Shown here one piece after another: positions 17,099 to 25,409 of a stretch of 64,000 nt of DNA. Numbering within the stretch: the stretch's first letter is position 1; the number at the start of each line of letters is the position of its first letter. The notes under the pieces are model-generated. The model did no database searches. It saw only the letters and a program-made list of their open reading frames with translations, and was not told the DNA's origin. Both the position numbers and the translations under genes were made by a program. The stretch comes from Acidobacteriota bacterium. Its GTDB lineage: Bacteria > Acidobacteriota > UBA6911. The stretch spans positions 1 through 64,000 of the forward strand of contig JAFGIY010000233.1 of the NCBI GenBank assembly GCA_016929335.1. The letters are read 5' to 3'.

Positions 17099-17530
17099 TG
17101 CCGGCTAAACCCCACGGCCTCGGATCGTGCTACCCCAACAGCCTAAGCCATTCCAGCGTGGCGCTGACATGGAAAGATATGCGACGAATGGAATAGGTTT
17201 TATCGGGGTTGAATTTGAAATGATATTAAATGAGAGCATGATGGATATGCTCCATGGCTGAAAGCCGACCCCGACCCCGAGATATCAAAACCTCACCCCG
17301 CTGTGGCGGGGCAGGCCAAATCCACTTCTTCTAAGCGTGGTTGATTACAACCGATTTCAGAGACATCTCAGGAATTCAGGAGCAGTGGAAGAAGGCGTCC
17401 TGCTTTCTGCCTTTTCCGTTTTTTTTCGGCTCCATGTGTTTTTCTCTGCACAATTTCAGGAATTGAGGTGGAAACAGTTTGGTCGTATGCTTTATCCTGT
17501 TATCAAGGCCGGATTTCTGATGAGGGACCT
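17099..17530. other. intergenic region with a dispersed repeat
   Basis: A 432-bp gap between the DUF2062 gene and rnc. At about 17104-17195 is a copy of a repeat also found at 19934-20018. At 17288-17315 a short palindrome-like stretch (CCCCGCTGTGGCGGGG) can form a small hairpin. A 65-codon open stretch (17337-17534) runs into rnc but has no ribosome site or recognisable protein. No tRNA or other RNA gene was seen. Confidence 0.5.
17104..17195 (+). repeat. dispersed repeat, copy 1
   Basis: The core CTAAGCCATTCCAGCGTGGC, then GACATGGAAAGATATGCGA, matches 19971-20013 closely: the 22-base block starting TTCC differs at only three positions. The outer part is more diverged. The core contains CAGCG-TGG-CGCTG, a small hairpin. 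Both copies lie between genes. Function unknown; a decayed mobile repeat or a structured RNA are the alternatives. Confidence 0.6.
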
Positions 17531-18310
17531 ATGAATGAGAAGGCGGATGAGCCGCTTCTGTTACCATCCTTGCATGATTTTGAGGATCTTCTGGGTTACG
17601 CTTTTAAAAACCAGGCGCTGCTTCTCCAGGCTTTGACTCACAGATCGTATGTCAACGAGAATGAAGCAGAGCATTCCCACAATAATGAATCGCTCGAATT
17701 TCTTGGTGATTCGGTCCTTGGTTTTCTTATCAGCTCCCGGATATTTCAGCAGCATCCAGAGCTGACTGAGGGAGAGCTCAGCAAGATAAAGGCCTATCTG
17801 GTAAGTGCAGCTAATCTGGTGCGGTTGGCAGAGAGCATTCGCCTTGGGGAATTTATCCGGATCAGCCGGGGAGAAGAAAAGACCGGGGGACGGACAAAGC
17901 GGGCGATTATTGTGGATGCCTATGAGGCGATTATCGGCGCGCTGTACCTGGATGGCGGCGTGAATGCGGCTTCGGATTTCGTAGGGCGTCAAATTGGGGA
18001 GTTTCTCGACACACTTGATCTCAAGCAGCTGACCTATGGTGATTTTAAATCCGCGCTGCAGGAACAACTGCACAATATGGGCCGTCCGGAGCCCGTTTAC
18101 CGCGTTGTGAATGAATTGGGCCCGGATCATAGAAAGACCTTCGTCGTTCAAGTCGTCATACACGGTGAGGTTGTTGCAGAATCTACCGGCCGGACGAAAA
18201 AGGAAGCGCAACAATCCGCCGCCCGCCTGGCTTTGGAAAGCCTGAATAGCCAATCTTCAATCGGTAGCCGGCCGTCTGCAGGACAATCGATTGCCGATCA
18301 CGGGCCATAG
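17531..18310 (+). CDS. rnc: ribonuclease III
   Basis: Double-strand-specific endoribonuclease of 259 residues. The catalytic signature HNNESLEFLGDSVLGFL is near residue 50-66, with the second acidic pair in IVDAYEAIIGALYLDGG. The C-terminal dsRNA-binding domain runs from DFKSALQEQLH to KKEAQQSAARLALESL. The start at ATG 17531 follows GAGGG at 6 nt; a GTG 63 bp upstream is also open. The C-terminal extension after SLNS is short and low in complexity. It stands as a single gene by position and converges with the PATAN-DnaJ gene. Confidence 0.96.
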   Translation: MNEKADEPLLLPSLHDFEDLLGYAFKNQALLLQALTHRSYVNENEAEHSHNNESLEFLGDSVLGFLISSRIFQQHPELTEGELSKIKAYLVSAANLVRLAESIRLGEFIRISRGEEKTGGRTKRAIIVDAYEAIIGALYLDGGVNAASDFVGRQIGEFLDTLDLKQLTYGDFKSALQEQLHNMGRPEPVYRVVNELGPDHRKTFVVQVVIHGEVVAESTGRTKKEAQQSAARLALESLNSQSSIGSRPSAGQSIADHGP

Positions 18311-18379
18311 TATCTGAGTCAGGAATTGCGGGTTCGTTGATCACGAGCCTGCAGATAGCCGGGAAAAGAGAAAGGTGCT

Positions 18380-19849
18380 TTAAAGAAGGGCAAAAGGATT
18401 TTTGGATGTCCGCCCAGTCGATGCTTTATCGATATGCTTTAGTGCATCGGCAAGCTTGAGAACCTCCGGATTAGCCGGATCCCAACGCATCAATTCCTCG
18501 AGCTGAATCTCCGCTTTTCTTCGAAGCGCAACTTTGATGTAGAGTTTTGCCAATTCCAGGCGGCTGGCCACGGATGTGTTATCAAGTTGAAGAGCTTTCA
18601 GCAGATGCTGTTCGGCGGTCTTTCTGAGTTTGGGAAATTCAGATTCGGCGACACCAAGAAAATGATTGTATTTTGCCTTTTCCGGGCAAAGCCAAACGCA
18701 GGCTTTCAGATGCTCGACAGCCTTTTCATGCTCCCCCTTGGCCAATAGAGATCGGCCTTCACGATAAATCGCCTCAGCAGTTTTCTCATCGTCCGCCTGC
18801 CCGCCTGCCCTGGCTTTCAATTCCGCTTCCACTTTGCTTTCCTTGCGGAGCCGCTTTTCGTCGTAGTCGGTTCGGAATACAGGATCCTTGAGCGTCATGT
18901 AAGCTTTGTTGATATAGGTAAAAACCTGCTCAGCCTTGCTCCGCGTTTCGTCAGAATAGTGCTTTGACTGGAAACGGTCCGGATGAAATTGTTTAGCCAT
19001 CTTGTGATAGGCGGCCTGAATATCATCATGGCCGGCTTCCGGCGCGACCGATAGAATATCGTACAGACTCGAGGTCTCGAAGCTCACCAGCATATCCTCA
19101 AGCTTCAGAAGTACGGAATCGACATCATCCGCGGCTGATCCATTTTTGTTTTGTGCGGACGGCTTCTTGATGGTAATCAAGCCAAGGGCGAAGAGGCACA
19201 GTAGAATTTCTTCGGGCTTTCTGCCGGCATCGGGAATAAGTGGAAAAATTTGCACTGGATTAACGGGTTCACCCAAAAGCGAATAGGCGTATGCTTCGGC
19301 GTTATTCAGCGGAAAACCCTTAGTAATGCCCGCCGGATCCTCGGCCCAGCAAATGGTTCCTTCCGGGAAGCCTGGGGGTACTCGGATAAGATGATCCGAA
19401 ACGGCGCGTCTTGCAGATGCAGTGATGGCGTCAAGCAAAGGCATTCCGAGACCGATCCGGCATCGGACCAGGTTTTCGCCCGGATAAAAATGAATAACGC
19501 ACTCATCCCAGGATAGGAGGGTGGCCAAAATCAGTATCGCTTGTTCGTGTCTGGCTTTTTCCAGATCTTGCATGCCTGAATCGCATAGGGCTAGAACCGC
19601 GTCCTCGCTTGTCTTTCCACTTTTCATCAGAGAGGCGATCTCATTCACTTTGGATCGAGGCAGCAGATTCAGCTTAACGATGATCCGGGCAAGGTGTTCA
19701 TCCGGAAGGTTGCTTTCGGCATACATAAGCGAGCCATTTAAAAGCACCAGCTGCTTCTTTTCCAACCCTCTTTCGATTCGAAGGACACCGCTCCGGCTGC
19801 TATTATGCAATTCCCAAAGAGTGTTCAATAATGTGCAGTTTATCGGCAT
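18380..19849 (-). CDS. PATAN (DUF4388)-DnaJ-TPR protein
   Basis: A 489-residue cytosolic protein. The N-terminal part (about 1-230) resembles the PATAN/DUF4388 domain found in signalling proteins (SRSGVLRIERGLEKKQLVLL, NGSLMYAES). The J-domain is at about 265-335 with the HPD motif (KQFHPDRF) and SLYDILSVAPEAGHDDIQAAY. The C-terminus has TPR units (AIYREGRSLLAKGEHEKAVE, AEQHLLKALQLDNTS). It should recruit a DnaK partner. ATG 19849 is chosen; a GTG 45 bp upstream is also open. Such domain mixes are common in deltaproteobacteria and acidobacteria. The client is unknown. Confidence 0.85.
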   Translation of the reverse strand: MPINCTLLNTLWELHNSSRSGVLRIERGLEKKQLVLLNGSLMYAESNLPDEHLARIIVKLNLLPRSKVNEIASLMKSGKTSEDAVLALCDSGMQDLEKARHEQAILILATLLSWDECVIHFYPGENLVRCRIGLGMPLLDAITASARRAVSDHLIRVPPGFPEGTICWAEDPAGITKGFPLNNAEAYAYSLLGEPVNPVQIFPLIPDAGRKPEEILLCLFALGLITIKKPSAQNKNGSAADDVDSVLLKLEDMLVSFETSSLYDILSVAPEAGHDDIQAAYHKMAKQFHPDRFQSKHYSDETRSKAEQVFTYINKAYMTLKDPVFRTDYDEKRLRKESKVEAELKARAGGQADDEKTAEAIYREGRSLLAKGEHEKAVEHLKACVWLCPEKAKYNHFLGVAESEFPKLRKTAEQHLLKALQLDNTSVASRLELAKLYIKVALRRKAEIQLEELMRWDPANPEVLKLADALKHIDKASTGRTSKNPFALL

Positions 19850-19933
19850 AAAATCCACCAGACAGCGATGGGCTATATATCGGCCTAAATCCACCTAAGC
19901 AATAGTTTTAGGGCATTTTCCCGTTCAGTTCGA

Positions 19934-20018
19934 TCTAAGCCCACCACCTATTGCCGCACGACCCGGATTGGCTAAGCCGTTCCGGCGTGCCGGTGACATG
20001 GAAAGATATGCGAATAAC
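19934..20018 (+). repeat. dispersed repeat, copy 2
   Basis: Copy 2 of the repeat at 17104-17195. The core GCTAAGCCGTTCCGGCGTG, then GACATGGAAAGATATGCGA, is shared; the flanks have drifted. It lies in the 365-bp gap between the start of the PATAN-DnaJ gene and the end of the CPBP gene, directly upstream of the palindromic element at 20036. Confidence 0.6.
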
Positions 20019-20035
20019 AGTGTGGATTCTTTATC

Positions 20036-20113
20036 ATGTGGGTCGCGGCTGAAGCCGCGACCCACATGTGAGGAAGGGCACCCCCAGTGTCAAGTGTGGG
20101 AAACAGTGAGCGC
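20036..20113. repeat. composite palindromic repeat, copy 1
   Basis: A long palindrome with the core GTCGCGGCTGAAGCCGCGAC (20042-20061), extended on both sides by CATGTGG/CCACATG. It is followed by CCCCCAGTGTCAAGTGTGGG and AACAG at 20090-20107. The same two modules, in the same order, recur at 36383-36510 (reversed) and 36560-36633. Between 20114 and 20214 there is nothing else to note. Confidence 0.8.
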
Positions 20114-20214
20114 TATGAGGGTCATAGGGATAAAGCGGAAAGCGTCAGATAATCAGGATATCAAATTGAATAGGGAGCTTTTTAAGTCTCTTGCTTTGCC
20201 CCCATCCTAAACAG

Positions 20215-20955
20215 CTAACGGAAGCGACCGTAAAGGAACCAGTAGGTGAGGAGGGCAATTGTGTCATAGATGCTATGAGCGATGATCGGGGCGATCAGAC
20301 TTCGGCTCAGAATATAAACAATGCCGAAGATAAGCCCGTAGATGGTTGCTATTAGGACTCCCTGAATCCCCTGTACATAATGTCCCACCCCGAACGCTAT
20401 GCTCCATAATACAAGTCCCAGACCCGCACCGCCGAGATACTCGCGAAATCTTGTCAGTATGAATGCCCGCTGAAGTTCCTCCTTAATCCCTCCCGCAATC
20501 AAGGCCGAAAAGATAATAAGAATCAGCTGCCGGGGAGTATGAATTAAGTCCGTCAATGGATTTAATTCATTATAGTATTTGGGAAAATAGAGCTTGAATG
20601 TAACTGCCACGGCAGCATTGATGAGGAAAAGAGGAGGTACCAGCGATAATCCGATTAGGATGTGAGGCTTCCATCGATTGTGCTTCAACCCCAGGCCGAA
20701 AATGGTTTCACGGTGACATTTCAGAATAGTTGCCAGAAAAAGGAACGCTATTCCCGATTCAAGGAGAATAAAAATTGAAAAAAGGACGGCATTCTTCAAG
20801 GGATCTACGGGAGCCTTTCCCAGGAATGCGTATAGTATCAGCCCGGCCAGCAGACTTGAAATCACACCGGAAATCAGCAAAACCTCAAAGACGGCTTGAA
20901 CTCTGTCAATCCACCTCTTGCGCGGCAAATCCGGATTTGGCAGCGAATAATTCAT
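20215..20955 (-). CDS. CPBP-family intramembrane glutamic protease
   Basis: A 246-residue membrane protein with about seven TM helices and the CPBP/CAAX protease motifs: EE in GGIKEELQRAFILTRF, FxxxH in IAFGVGHYVQG, and a third site in APIIAHSIYDTIALLTYW. In this family the Glu-Glu and His residues form the active site. No partner gene adjoins it; upstream is a divergent gap before the glycine-zipper protein. Substrate unknown. Confidence 0.9.
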   Translation of the reverse strand: MNYSLPNPDLPRKRWIDRVQAVFEVLLISGVISSLLAGLILYAFLGKAPVDPLKNAVLFSIFILLESGIAFLFLATILKCHRETIFGLGLKHNRWKPHILIGLSLVPPLFLINAAVAVTFKLYFPKYYNELNPLTDLIHTPRQLILIIFSALIAGGIKEELQRAFILTRFREYLGGAGLGLVLWSIAFGVGHYVQGIQGVLIATIYGLIFGIVYILSRSLIAPIIAHSIYDTIALLTYWFLYGRFR

Positions 20956-21145
20956 CCGTAGAAGCTAGCAGCATGTGCTAGAACAGTCAAGCAGACTCCA
21001 GCAAAGGTCGTTTATTTTCAGTTATTTGTCAAAGAATGGGAGATAGATGCTCTTTCAGCGCACTAAAAAGGATCAATGGAGTCTATTAAGAAAAGCTGAA
21101 CCCTTGGGACGCATGGATCATCAATCTTAGTGGTTGGAAGCAATC

Positions 21146-21835
21146 ATGAGTCCGTGTAAGAATATTATGATGATACCATTCCGCAATCCTGCATGGAGCG
21201 CTGCTCTGGTGCTTGTTCTTTTGATGCAGCCGGTTTCTATGGCGGCTCCTGATACGGTTCTTCCTGAAACAACTCGAATTACATTGCAGCTGAATAATCA
21301 TCTGAGCACAAAAGTGAATAGTGAAGGGGATTCATTCACTGCATATGTGACGACGCCCGTATCGCTCGGGGATAAGATCGTGATTCCCAAAGGCAGTGTG
21401 GTAACCGGCAGCATTTCGCGAATCATTCGTCCCGGCCGTTTCAAAGGGAAGGCGATCATGAACGTTCTCTTCCAGTCCATCGAGATCCCGGGCCGCGGGC
21501 AGCTGCCCCTTGTGGCGTCTCTTGCCAAGATGGGTTCGGAAGCGAGCGGAGAAATACGGACGGAAGGGACGGTAGAAGGCGAGGGCTCCGAGGGAAGCGA
21601 TATCGGCAAAATTGTGATGCCGGGTCTGGTTGGCACAGGAATAGGCTCTCTGGCGGGTGGCGGCAAGGGGGCCGCGATCGGCGCCGGCATCGGCGCTGCT
21701 TTTGGGCTGGCAACGATTTTTGCAGCTCGGGGCAAGGAAATTGAAGTGCCTCGGGGTTCCGCTCTGGATATTATTCTTGTCAAACCATTGACAATTCCGA
21801 CCGACGAAGAAAACTCAACATATGGGAACCGATAA
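21146..21835 (+). CDS. exported glycine-zipper protein of unknown function
   Basis: A 229-residue secreted protein. It has a signal peptide (WSAALVLVLLMQPVSMAAP), a beta-rich domain (TRITLQLNNHLSTKV to AIMNVLFQSIEIPGRG), and a glycine-zipper helix (GTGIGSLAGGGKGAAIGAGI, continuing GAAFGLATIF) that may pack into the outer membrane. The last part (EVPRGSALDIILVKPL) resembles a second beta segment. GGAAG lies 5 nt before ATG 21146. I do not recognise a named family; similar beta-zipper proteins occur in acidobacteria. It is monocistronic by position, divergent from the CPBP gene and convergent with serS. Confidence 0.7.
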   Translation: MSPCKNIMMIPFRNPAWSAALVLVLLMQPVSMAAPDTVLPETTRITLQLNNHLSTKVNSEGDSFTAYVTTPVSLGDKIVIPKGSVVTGSISRIIRPGRFKGKAIMNVLFQSIEIPGRGQLPLVASLAKMGSEASGEIRTEGTVEGEGSEGSDIGKIVMPGLVGTGIGSLAGGGKGAAIGAGIGAAFGLATIFAARGKEIEVPRGSALDIILVKPLTIPTDEENSTYGNR

Positions 21836-21977
21836 AGAATAGGCCGGCCGCGCTGGAGCAATCAGCTGTCAGCCTAAGAACAGGTTTTGCTGCCCCAAAA
21901 AACCGAAGCGTTGGCGCATTTCTACAGAGGATGTTCCACAAACACGGATATTTACTGCGGCTTGCTTTTTTTCTGCA

Positions 21978-23258
21978 CTATGTGCTTTTCCGTTTGATGA
22001 TATCCATTCCGTTCATGTAGGGGCGCAGGGCTTCGGGAATAATGACGGATCCATCCTTTTGTTGATAATTTTCGAGGATAGCCAGCCAGGTCCTGCCGAT
22101 GGCCAGGCCCGAACCGTTCAGGGTGTGAAGATATTGGCGCTTGCCGTCTTCGCTCTTATAGCGAATATTTGCGCGCCTTGCCTGAAATGCTTCGAAGTTG
22201 CTGCAGGATGAAATTTCACGGAACCGGTTCTGACTGGGCAGCCATACTTCCAGATCGTAGGTCTTGGCGCTGGAGAATCCCATGTCTCCCGTGCAGAGCG
22301 TCACTACGCGGTAATGGAGTCCTAAACGCTGCAAAATATCTTCGGCGTCCCGGCTAAGAGATTCGAGCTCTTCATAAGATCTGGACGGTTCTGCGAACTT
22401 CACCAATTCCACTTTGTTAAACTGATGCTGGCGGATCAGGCCTTTCACGTCCTTGCCGTAGGAGCCGGCTTCACTGCGGAAACAGGGCGTGAATGCGACA
22501 AACTTTTTCGGCAGCTCGGAAAAATCCAGTGTTTCATCCCTGTAAATATTGGTCACAGGCACTTCAGCGGTAGGAATCAGATAATAGTCTGTTCCTTGCA
22601 CCTTGAACAGATCCTCGGCGAATTTTGGCAGATTTCCCGTGCCGAAAAGACTTGTCGCATTGGCCATGAACGGAGGAAGAACCTCCTGATAGTCGTGATA
22701 TTTTGTGTGGATATCCAGCATGAAGCTGATCAAAGCCCGTTCCATAAGAGCACCGGCATTGCATAGGAGCGCAAAGCGGGCTCCCGCGATTTTGGAAGCA
22801 CGCTCTACATCCAGAATTCCCAGAGCCGATCCCAGGTCCACGTGGTCGAGAGGAGTGTAATCAAATTCAGGCGCACTCCCCCAACGCCGGACCTCAAGAT
22901 TTGCCGTTTCATCAGATCCCACCGGGACGGAGGGATCCGGAAGATTGGGTATGCTGTGGAGCAGTGAGTTCAGCCTTTCTTCCACAACGCGGGCTTCTTC
23001 CTCGAGCGATTTGATTTCGCCCGAAATTTCTTTCACCTTTGCCTGTTGAGCCGACGTATCGCTTCCAGCTTGCTTCAGTTTTCCGATGGCCACGGACGCT
23101 TCGTTTCGCCGGCGGCGAAGATCTTCGCTGCGGACGATTATGCTCTTCCATTCCGCATCGGCAGCTATCAGGTCATCCAGTCGGAAATTGCCTCCCCGGG
23201 TGGCCAGTCTTTCCCGGACAAAATCCAGATTCTCACGAACAAAGTTTTTATCCAGCAT
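21978..23258 (-). CDS. serS: seryl-tRNA synthetase
   Basis: Class II aminoacyl-tRNA synthetase of 426 residues that charges tRNA-Ser. The N-terminal coiled-coil arm (about 30-100) is clear from the Arg/Glu/Lys-rich repeat. Class II motifs follow: motif 2 in [20 protein letters not shown] with [12 protein letters not shown], and motif 3 in [20 protein letters not shown]. Substrate-binding segments [14 protein letters not shown] and [15 protein letters not shown] are intact. It is preceded by a divergent gap holding the galU stub. Confidence 0.97.
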   Translation of the reverse strand: MLDKNFVRENLDFVRERLATRGGNFRLDDLIAADAEWKSIIVRSEDLRRRRNEASVAIGKLKQAGSDTSAQQAKVKEISGEIKSLEEEARVVEERLNSLLHSIPNLPDPSVPVGSDETANLEVRRWGSAPEFDYTPLDHVDLGSALGILDVERASKIAGARFALLCNAGALMERALISFMLDIHTKYHDYQEVLPPFMANATSLFGTGNLPKFAEDLFKVQGTDYYLIPTAEVPVTNIYRDETLDFSELPKKFVAFTPCFRSEAGSYGKDVKGLIRQHQFNKVELVKFAEPSRSYEELESLSRDAEDILQRLGLHYRVVTLCTGDMGFSSAKTYDLEVWLPSQNRFREISSCSNFEAFQARRANIRYKSEDGKRQYLHTLNGSGLAIGRTWLAILENYQQKDGSVIIPEALRPYMNGMDIIKRKST

Positions 23259-23348
23259 AAATAATCCTTCCGGGCGCCATTCCTCATGAAAAACCGATAC
23301 AAGAGGCCACGCATTGCACGAATTTTTCCCTACTCCCGCATTCTACCA

Positions 23349-23377
23349 TTGACTTTAGGAGATGCCATTGTTTCAAT
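23349..23377 (+). promoter_or_regulatory. possible promoter of the galU stub and purD
   Basis: TTGACT (23349-23354), 17 bases, then TTCAAT (23372-23377). Matches to consensus are 5 of 6 and 4 of 6. A transcript would start near 23384 and include the galU stub (ATG 23448) and then purD. Tentative; no purine-box operator was recognised. Confidence 0.35.
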
Positions 23378-23447
23378 CACCTTCTGAGCCTGGATACGCT
23401 CTCTGGATATATCAAAAACTCAGCTATCATGTAGGGAAGATACCGAT

Positions 23448-23567
23448 ATGGCCAAGATAAGAAAAGCGCTTTTTCCCGCAGCAGGCCTCGGCACGCGCTT
23501 TCTCCCGGCTACCAAAGCCCAGCCCAAAGAAATGCTTCCGCTGGTGGATAAGCCTGTCATTCAATAG
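23448..23567 (+). pseudogene. galU: N-terminal stub of UTP-glucose-1-phosphate uridylyltransferase
   Basis: A 39-codon frame that reads as the first 39 residues of Gal[21 protein letters not shown] (the nucleotide-binding loop) and [13 protein letters not shown], then TAG where family members continue with a Tyr codon. GalU is about 290 residues, so the rest is missing; purD begins 21 bp after the stop. The stub keeps a good ribosome site (GGGAAG at 8 nt) and a plausible promoter. The sequence supports truncation by deletion. Another galU copy may exist elsewhere. A misassembly is possible but there is no sign of one. Confidence 0.85.
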
Positions 23568-23588
23568 CGGTAAGAGAGAAGAGGTATT

Positions 23589-24884
23589 ATGAGAATATTG
23601 GTGATCGGTTCCGGTGGAAGAGAGCATACCATTGTATGGAAACTTGCCCAGAGTCCTCGTGTCCGGGCGATCCTTTGTGCGCCGGGGAATGCGGGCATTG
23701 GGCAGATAGCACGGAACGTGCCGGTTCAAGTGAGTGATTTTGCCGCAATAACGGATCTGGTTCGCAGGGAACGGATGGATTTTGTGGTTGTGGGTCCCGA
23801 AGCCCCACTCGCAGCAGGATTGGTGGATCATCTGCATGCGGAAGGAATCGGCGTGCTCGGGCCAACGCGGATGGCGGCGCAACTGGAATCCAGTAAGGTC
23901 TTTACAAAGGATTTTATGACCCGGCATAAAGTTCCTACCGCTCATTATGCGACCTACCCCGATCCAAAACCGGCAATTGCTTTCCTGGAATCTTCAGAGG
24001 CTGAATACCCCATCGTTGTCAAAGCGGATGGACTCGCTGCAGGAAAAGGAGTCGTCGTAGCCCGGGATCTCCGCGAGGCGAGCGATGCCGTTCAGCGGAT
24101 TATGATCGAGAAGGAATTCGGCGGGTCCGGCGACCGGCTAATCATAGAGGAGTGCCTCACGGGCGTGGAGGCCTCGTACATCGTGTTCACGGATGGCGAT
24201 ACGATCATCCCGGCAGTTGCCGCGCGCGACCACAAGGCCGTTTTCGACAATGATGCCGGTCCCAATACCGGAGGCATGGGTGCTTATTCAACCGATGACA
24301 TCCTTGGTCCGGATCTGGAACGGAATGTCATGAAACAGGTCATTCGTCCGGTCATCGACGGCATGAAAAGCGAAGGTTGTCCGTTCCAGGGCATCCTGTA
24401 CGCCGGTCTGATGCTGACAAGCCGCGGCGTGCAGGTGCTTGAGTTCAACGTTCGTATGGGAGACCCGGAATGCCAGGTAATTCTGCCGCGGCTCAAGAGT
24501 GATTTTGCCGGGCTATGCGAAGCGCTCTGTCATGGAAGGTTGAAGGATTATAAAGCCGAGTGGAACAACGAGGCTGCAGTCTGCGTGGTGCTTGCTTCGG
24601 GCGGATATCCCGGGCCGTATGCAAAAGGCAAGGCCATCACGGGACTCAAAATGGCTGAAGAAAACCGCCGTGTTGCAGTCTTCCATGCCGGAACGCGCCT
24701 GGAAGAGGACAAGTTTTTGACGGATGGAGGAAGGGTACTTGGAGTGACCGCGACGGAAAAGGATCTTCCTTCAGCCATCATGCTGGCATATGAGGCCGTA
24801 AACAAAATTCACTTTGATGGGATGCATTACCGCCGTGACATCGGCGCAAAAGGTCTGGCATCGGCCGCTCAGACTTCCCTGTGA
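23589..24884 (+). CDS. purD: phosphoribosylamine-glycine ligase
   Basis: ATP-grasp enzyme for step 2 of purine synthesis, 431 residues. N-terminal NAD-like fold begins MRILVIGSGGREHTIVWKLA. ATP-grasp and GARS signatures follow: SKVFTKDFMTRHKVPTA, VKADGLAAGKGVVVARD, PNTGGMGAYS and GVQVLEFNVRMGDPECQVIL. ATG 23589 has AGAGGT close upstream. It forms a unit with purE (18-bp gap) and mtaB. It probably uses the leader of the galU stub. Confidence 0.97.
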   Translation: MRILVIGSGGREHTIVWKLAQSPRVRAILCAPGNAGIGQIARNVPVQVSDFAAITDLVRRERMDFVVVGPEAPLAAGLVDHLHAEGIGVLGPTRMAAQLESSKVFTKDFMTRHKVPTAHYATYPDPKPAIAFLESSEAEYPIVVKADGLAAGKGVVVARDLREASDAVQRIMIEKEFGGSGDRLIIEECLTGVEASYIVFTDGDTIIPAVAARDHKAVFDNDAGPNTGGMGAYSTDDILGPDLERNVMKQVIRPVIDGMKSEGCPFQGILYAGLMLTSRGVQVLEFNVRMGDPECQVILPRLKSDFAGLCEALCHGRLKDYKAEWNNEAAVCVVLASGGYPGPYAKGKAITGLKMAEENRRVAVFHAGTRLEEDKFLTDGGRVLGVTATEKDLPSAIMLAYEAVNKIHFDGMHYRRDIGAKGLASAAQTSL

Positions 24885-24902
24885 TTTTTATGGAGGGCAC
24901 AA

Positions 24903-25409
24903 GTGGTCCAACCGAAAGTGGCCATCGTTTTAGGCAGCGATTCCGACTACCCCGTCATTCAGGACATGATCAAGATTTTGAAAGACTTCGATATTGATCA
25001 TGAGCTCATCGTGTCCAGCGCCCATCGCTCGCCGGACCGGACTCAACGCTATGCTTCGGCCCTGGAAGAGCGCGGAATACAGGTAGTAATTGCCTGCGCC
25101 GGGGCTGCGGCGCACCTGGCCGGAGTGATTGCTTCGCATACGATTCTTCCCGTCATCGGAGTTCCGATCGATTCCTCACCCTTGCACGGCCTGGATGCGC
25201 TGCTTTCCACTTCCATGATGCCGGCGGGTGTTCCGGTAGCGACCATGGGAATCGGCAAATCAGGCGCCAGCAATGCGGCTGTCCTGGCGGCTCAGATAAT
25301 TGCCCGGAGCAATCCGGAATTGTCGGAACGAATTCGCAAGTATAAAAAGCGGCTGGCGGATCGCGTGGAGCAGTGTGACGGTGAGTTGCGGAAAGCCCGA
25401 GAAAAATAA
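24903..25409 (+). CDS. purE: N5-carboxyaminoimidazole ribonucleotide mutase
   Basis: Class I PurE of 168 residues, converting N5-CAIR to CAIR. The motifs are intact: VLGSDSDYPVIQ, VSSAHRSPDRT, ACAGAAAHLAGVIASHT, SSPLHGLDALLSTSMMPAG and VATMGIGKSGASNAA. It starts with GTG 24903 after GGAGGG. No purK is beside it. It overlaps the next gene, mtaB, which begins at the GTG 25381 inside the purE C-terminus. Confidence 0.97.
   Translation: MVQPKVAIVLGSDSDYPVIQDMIKILKDFDIDHELIVSSAHRSPDRTQRYASALEERGIQVVIACAGAAAHLAGVIASHTILPVIGVPIDSSPLHGLDALLSTSMMPAGVPVATMGIGKSGASNAAVLAAQIIARSNPELSERIRKYKKRLADRVEQCDGELRKAREK

Noticed and set aside
17337-17534. A 65-codon gene upstream of rnc
   Set aside because: No ribosome site, overlaps the rnc start in another frame, and has low-complexity composition.
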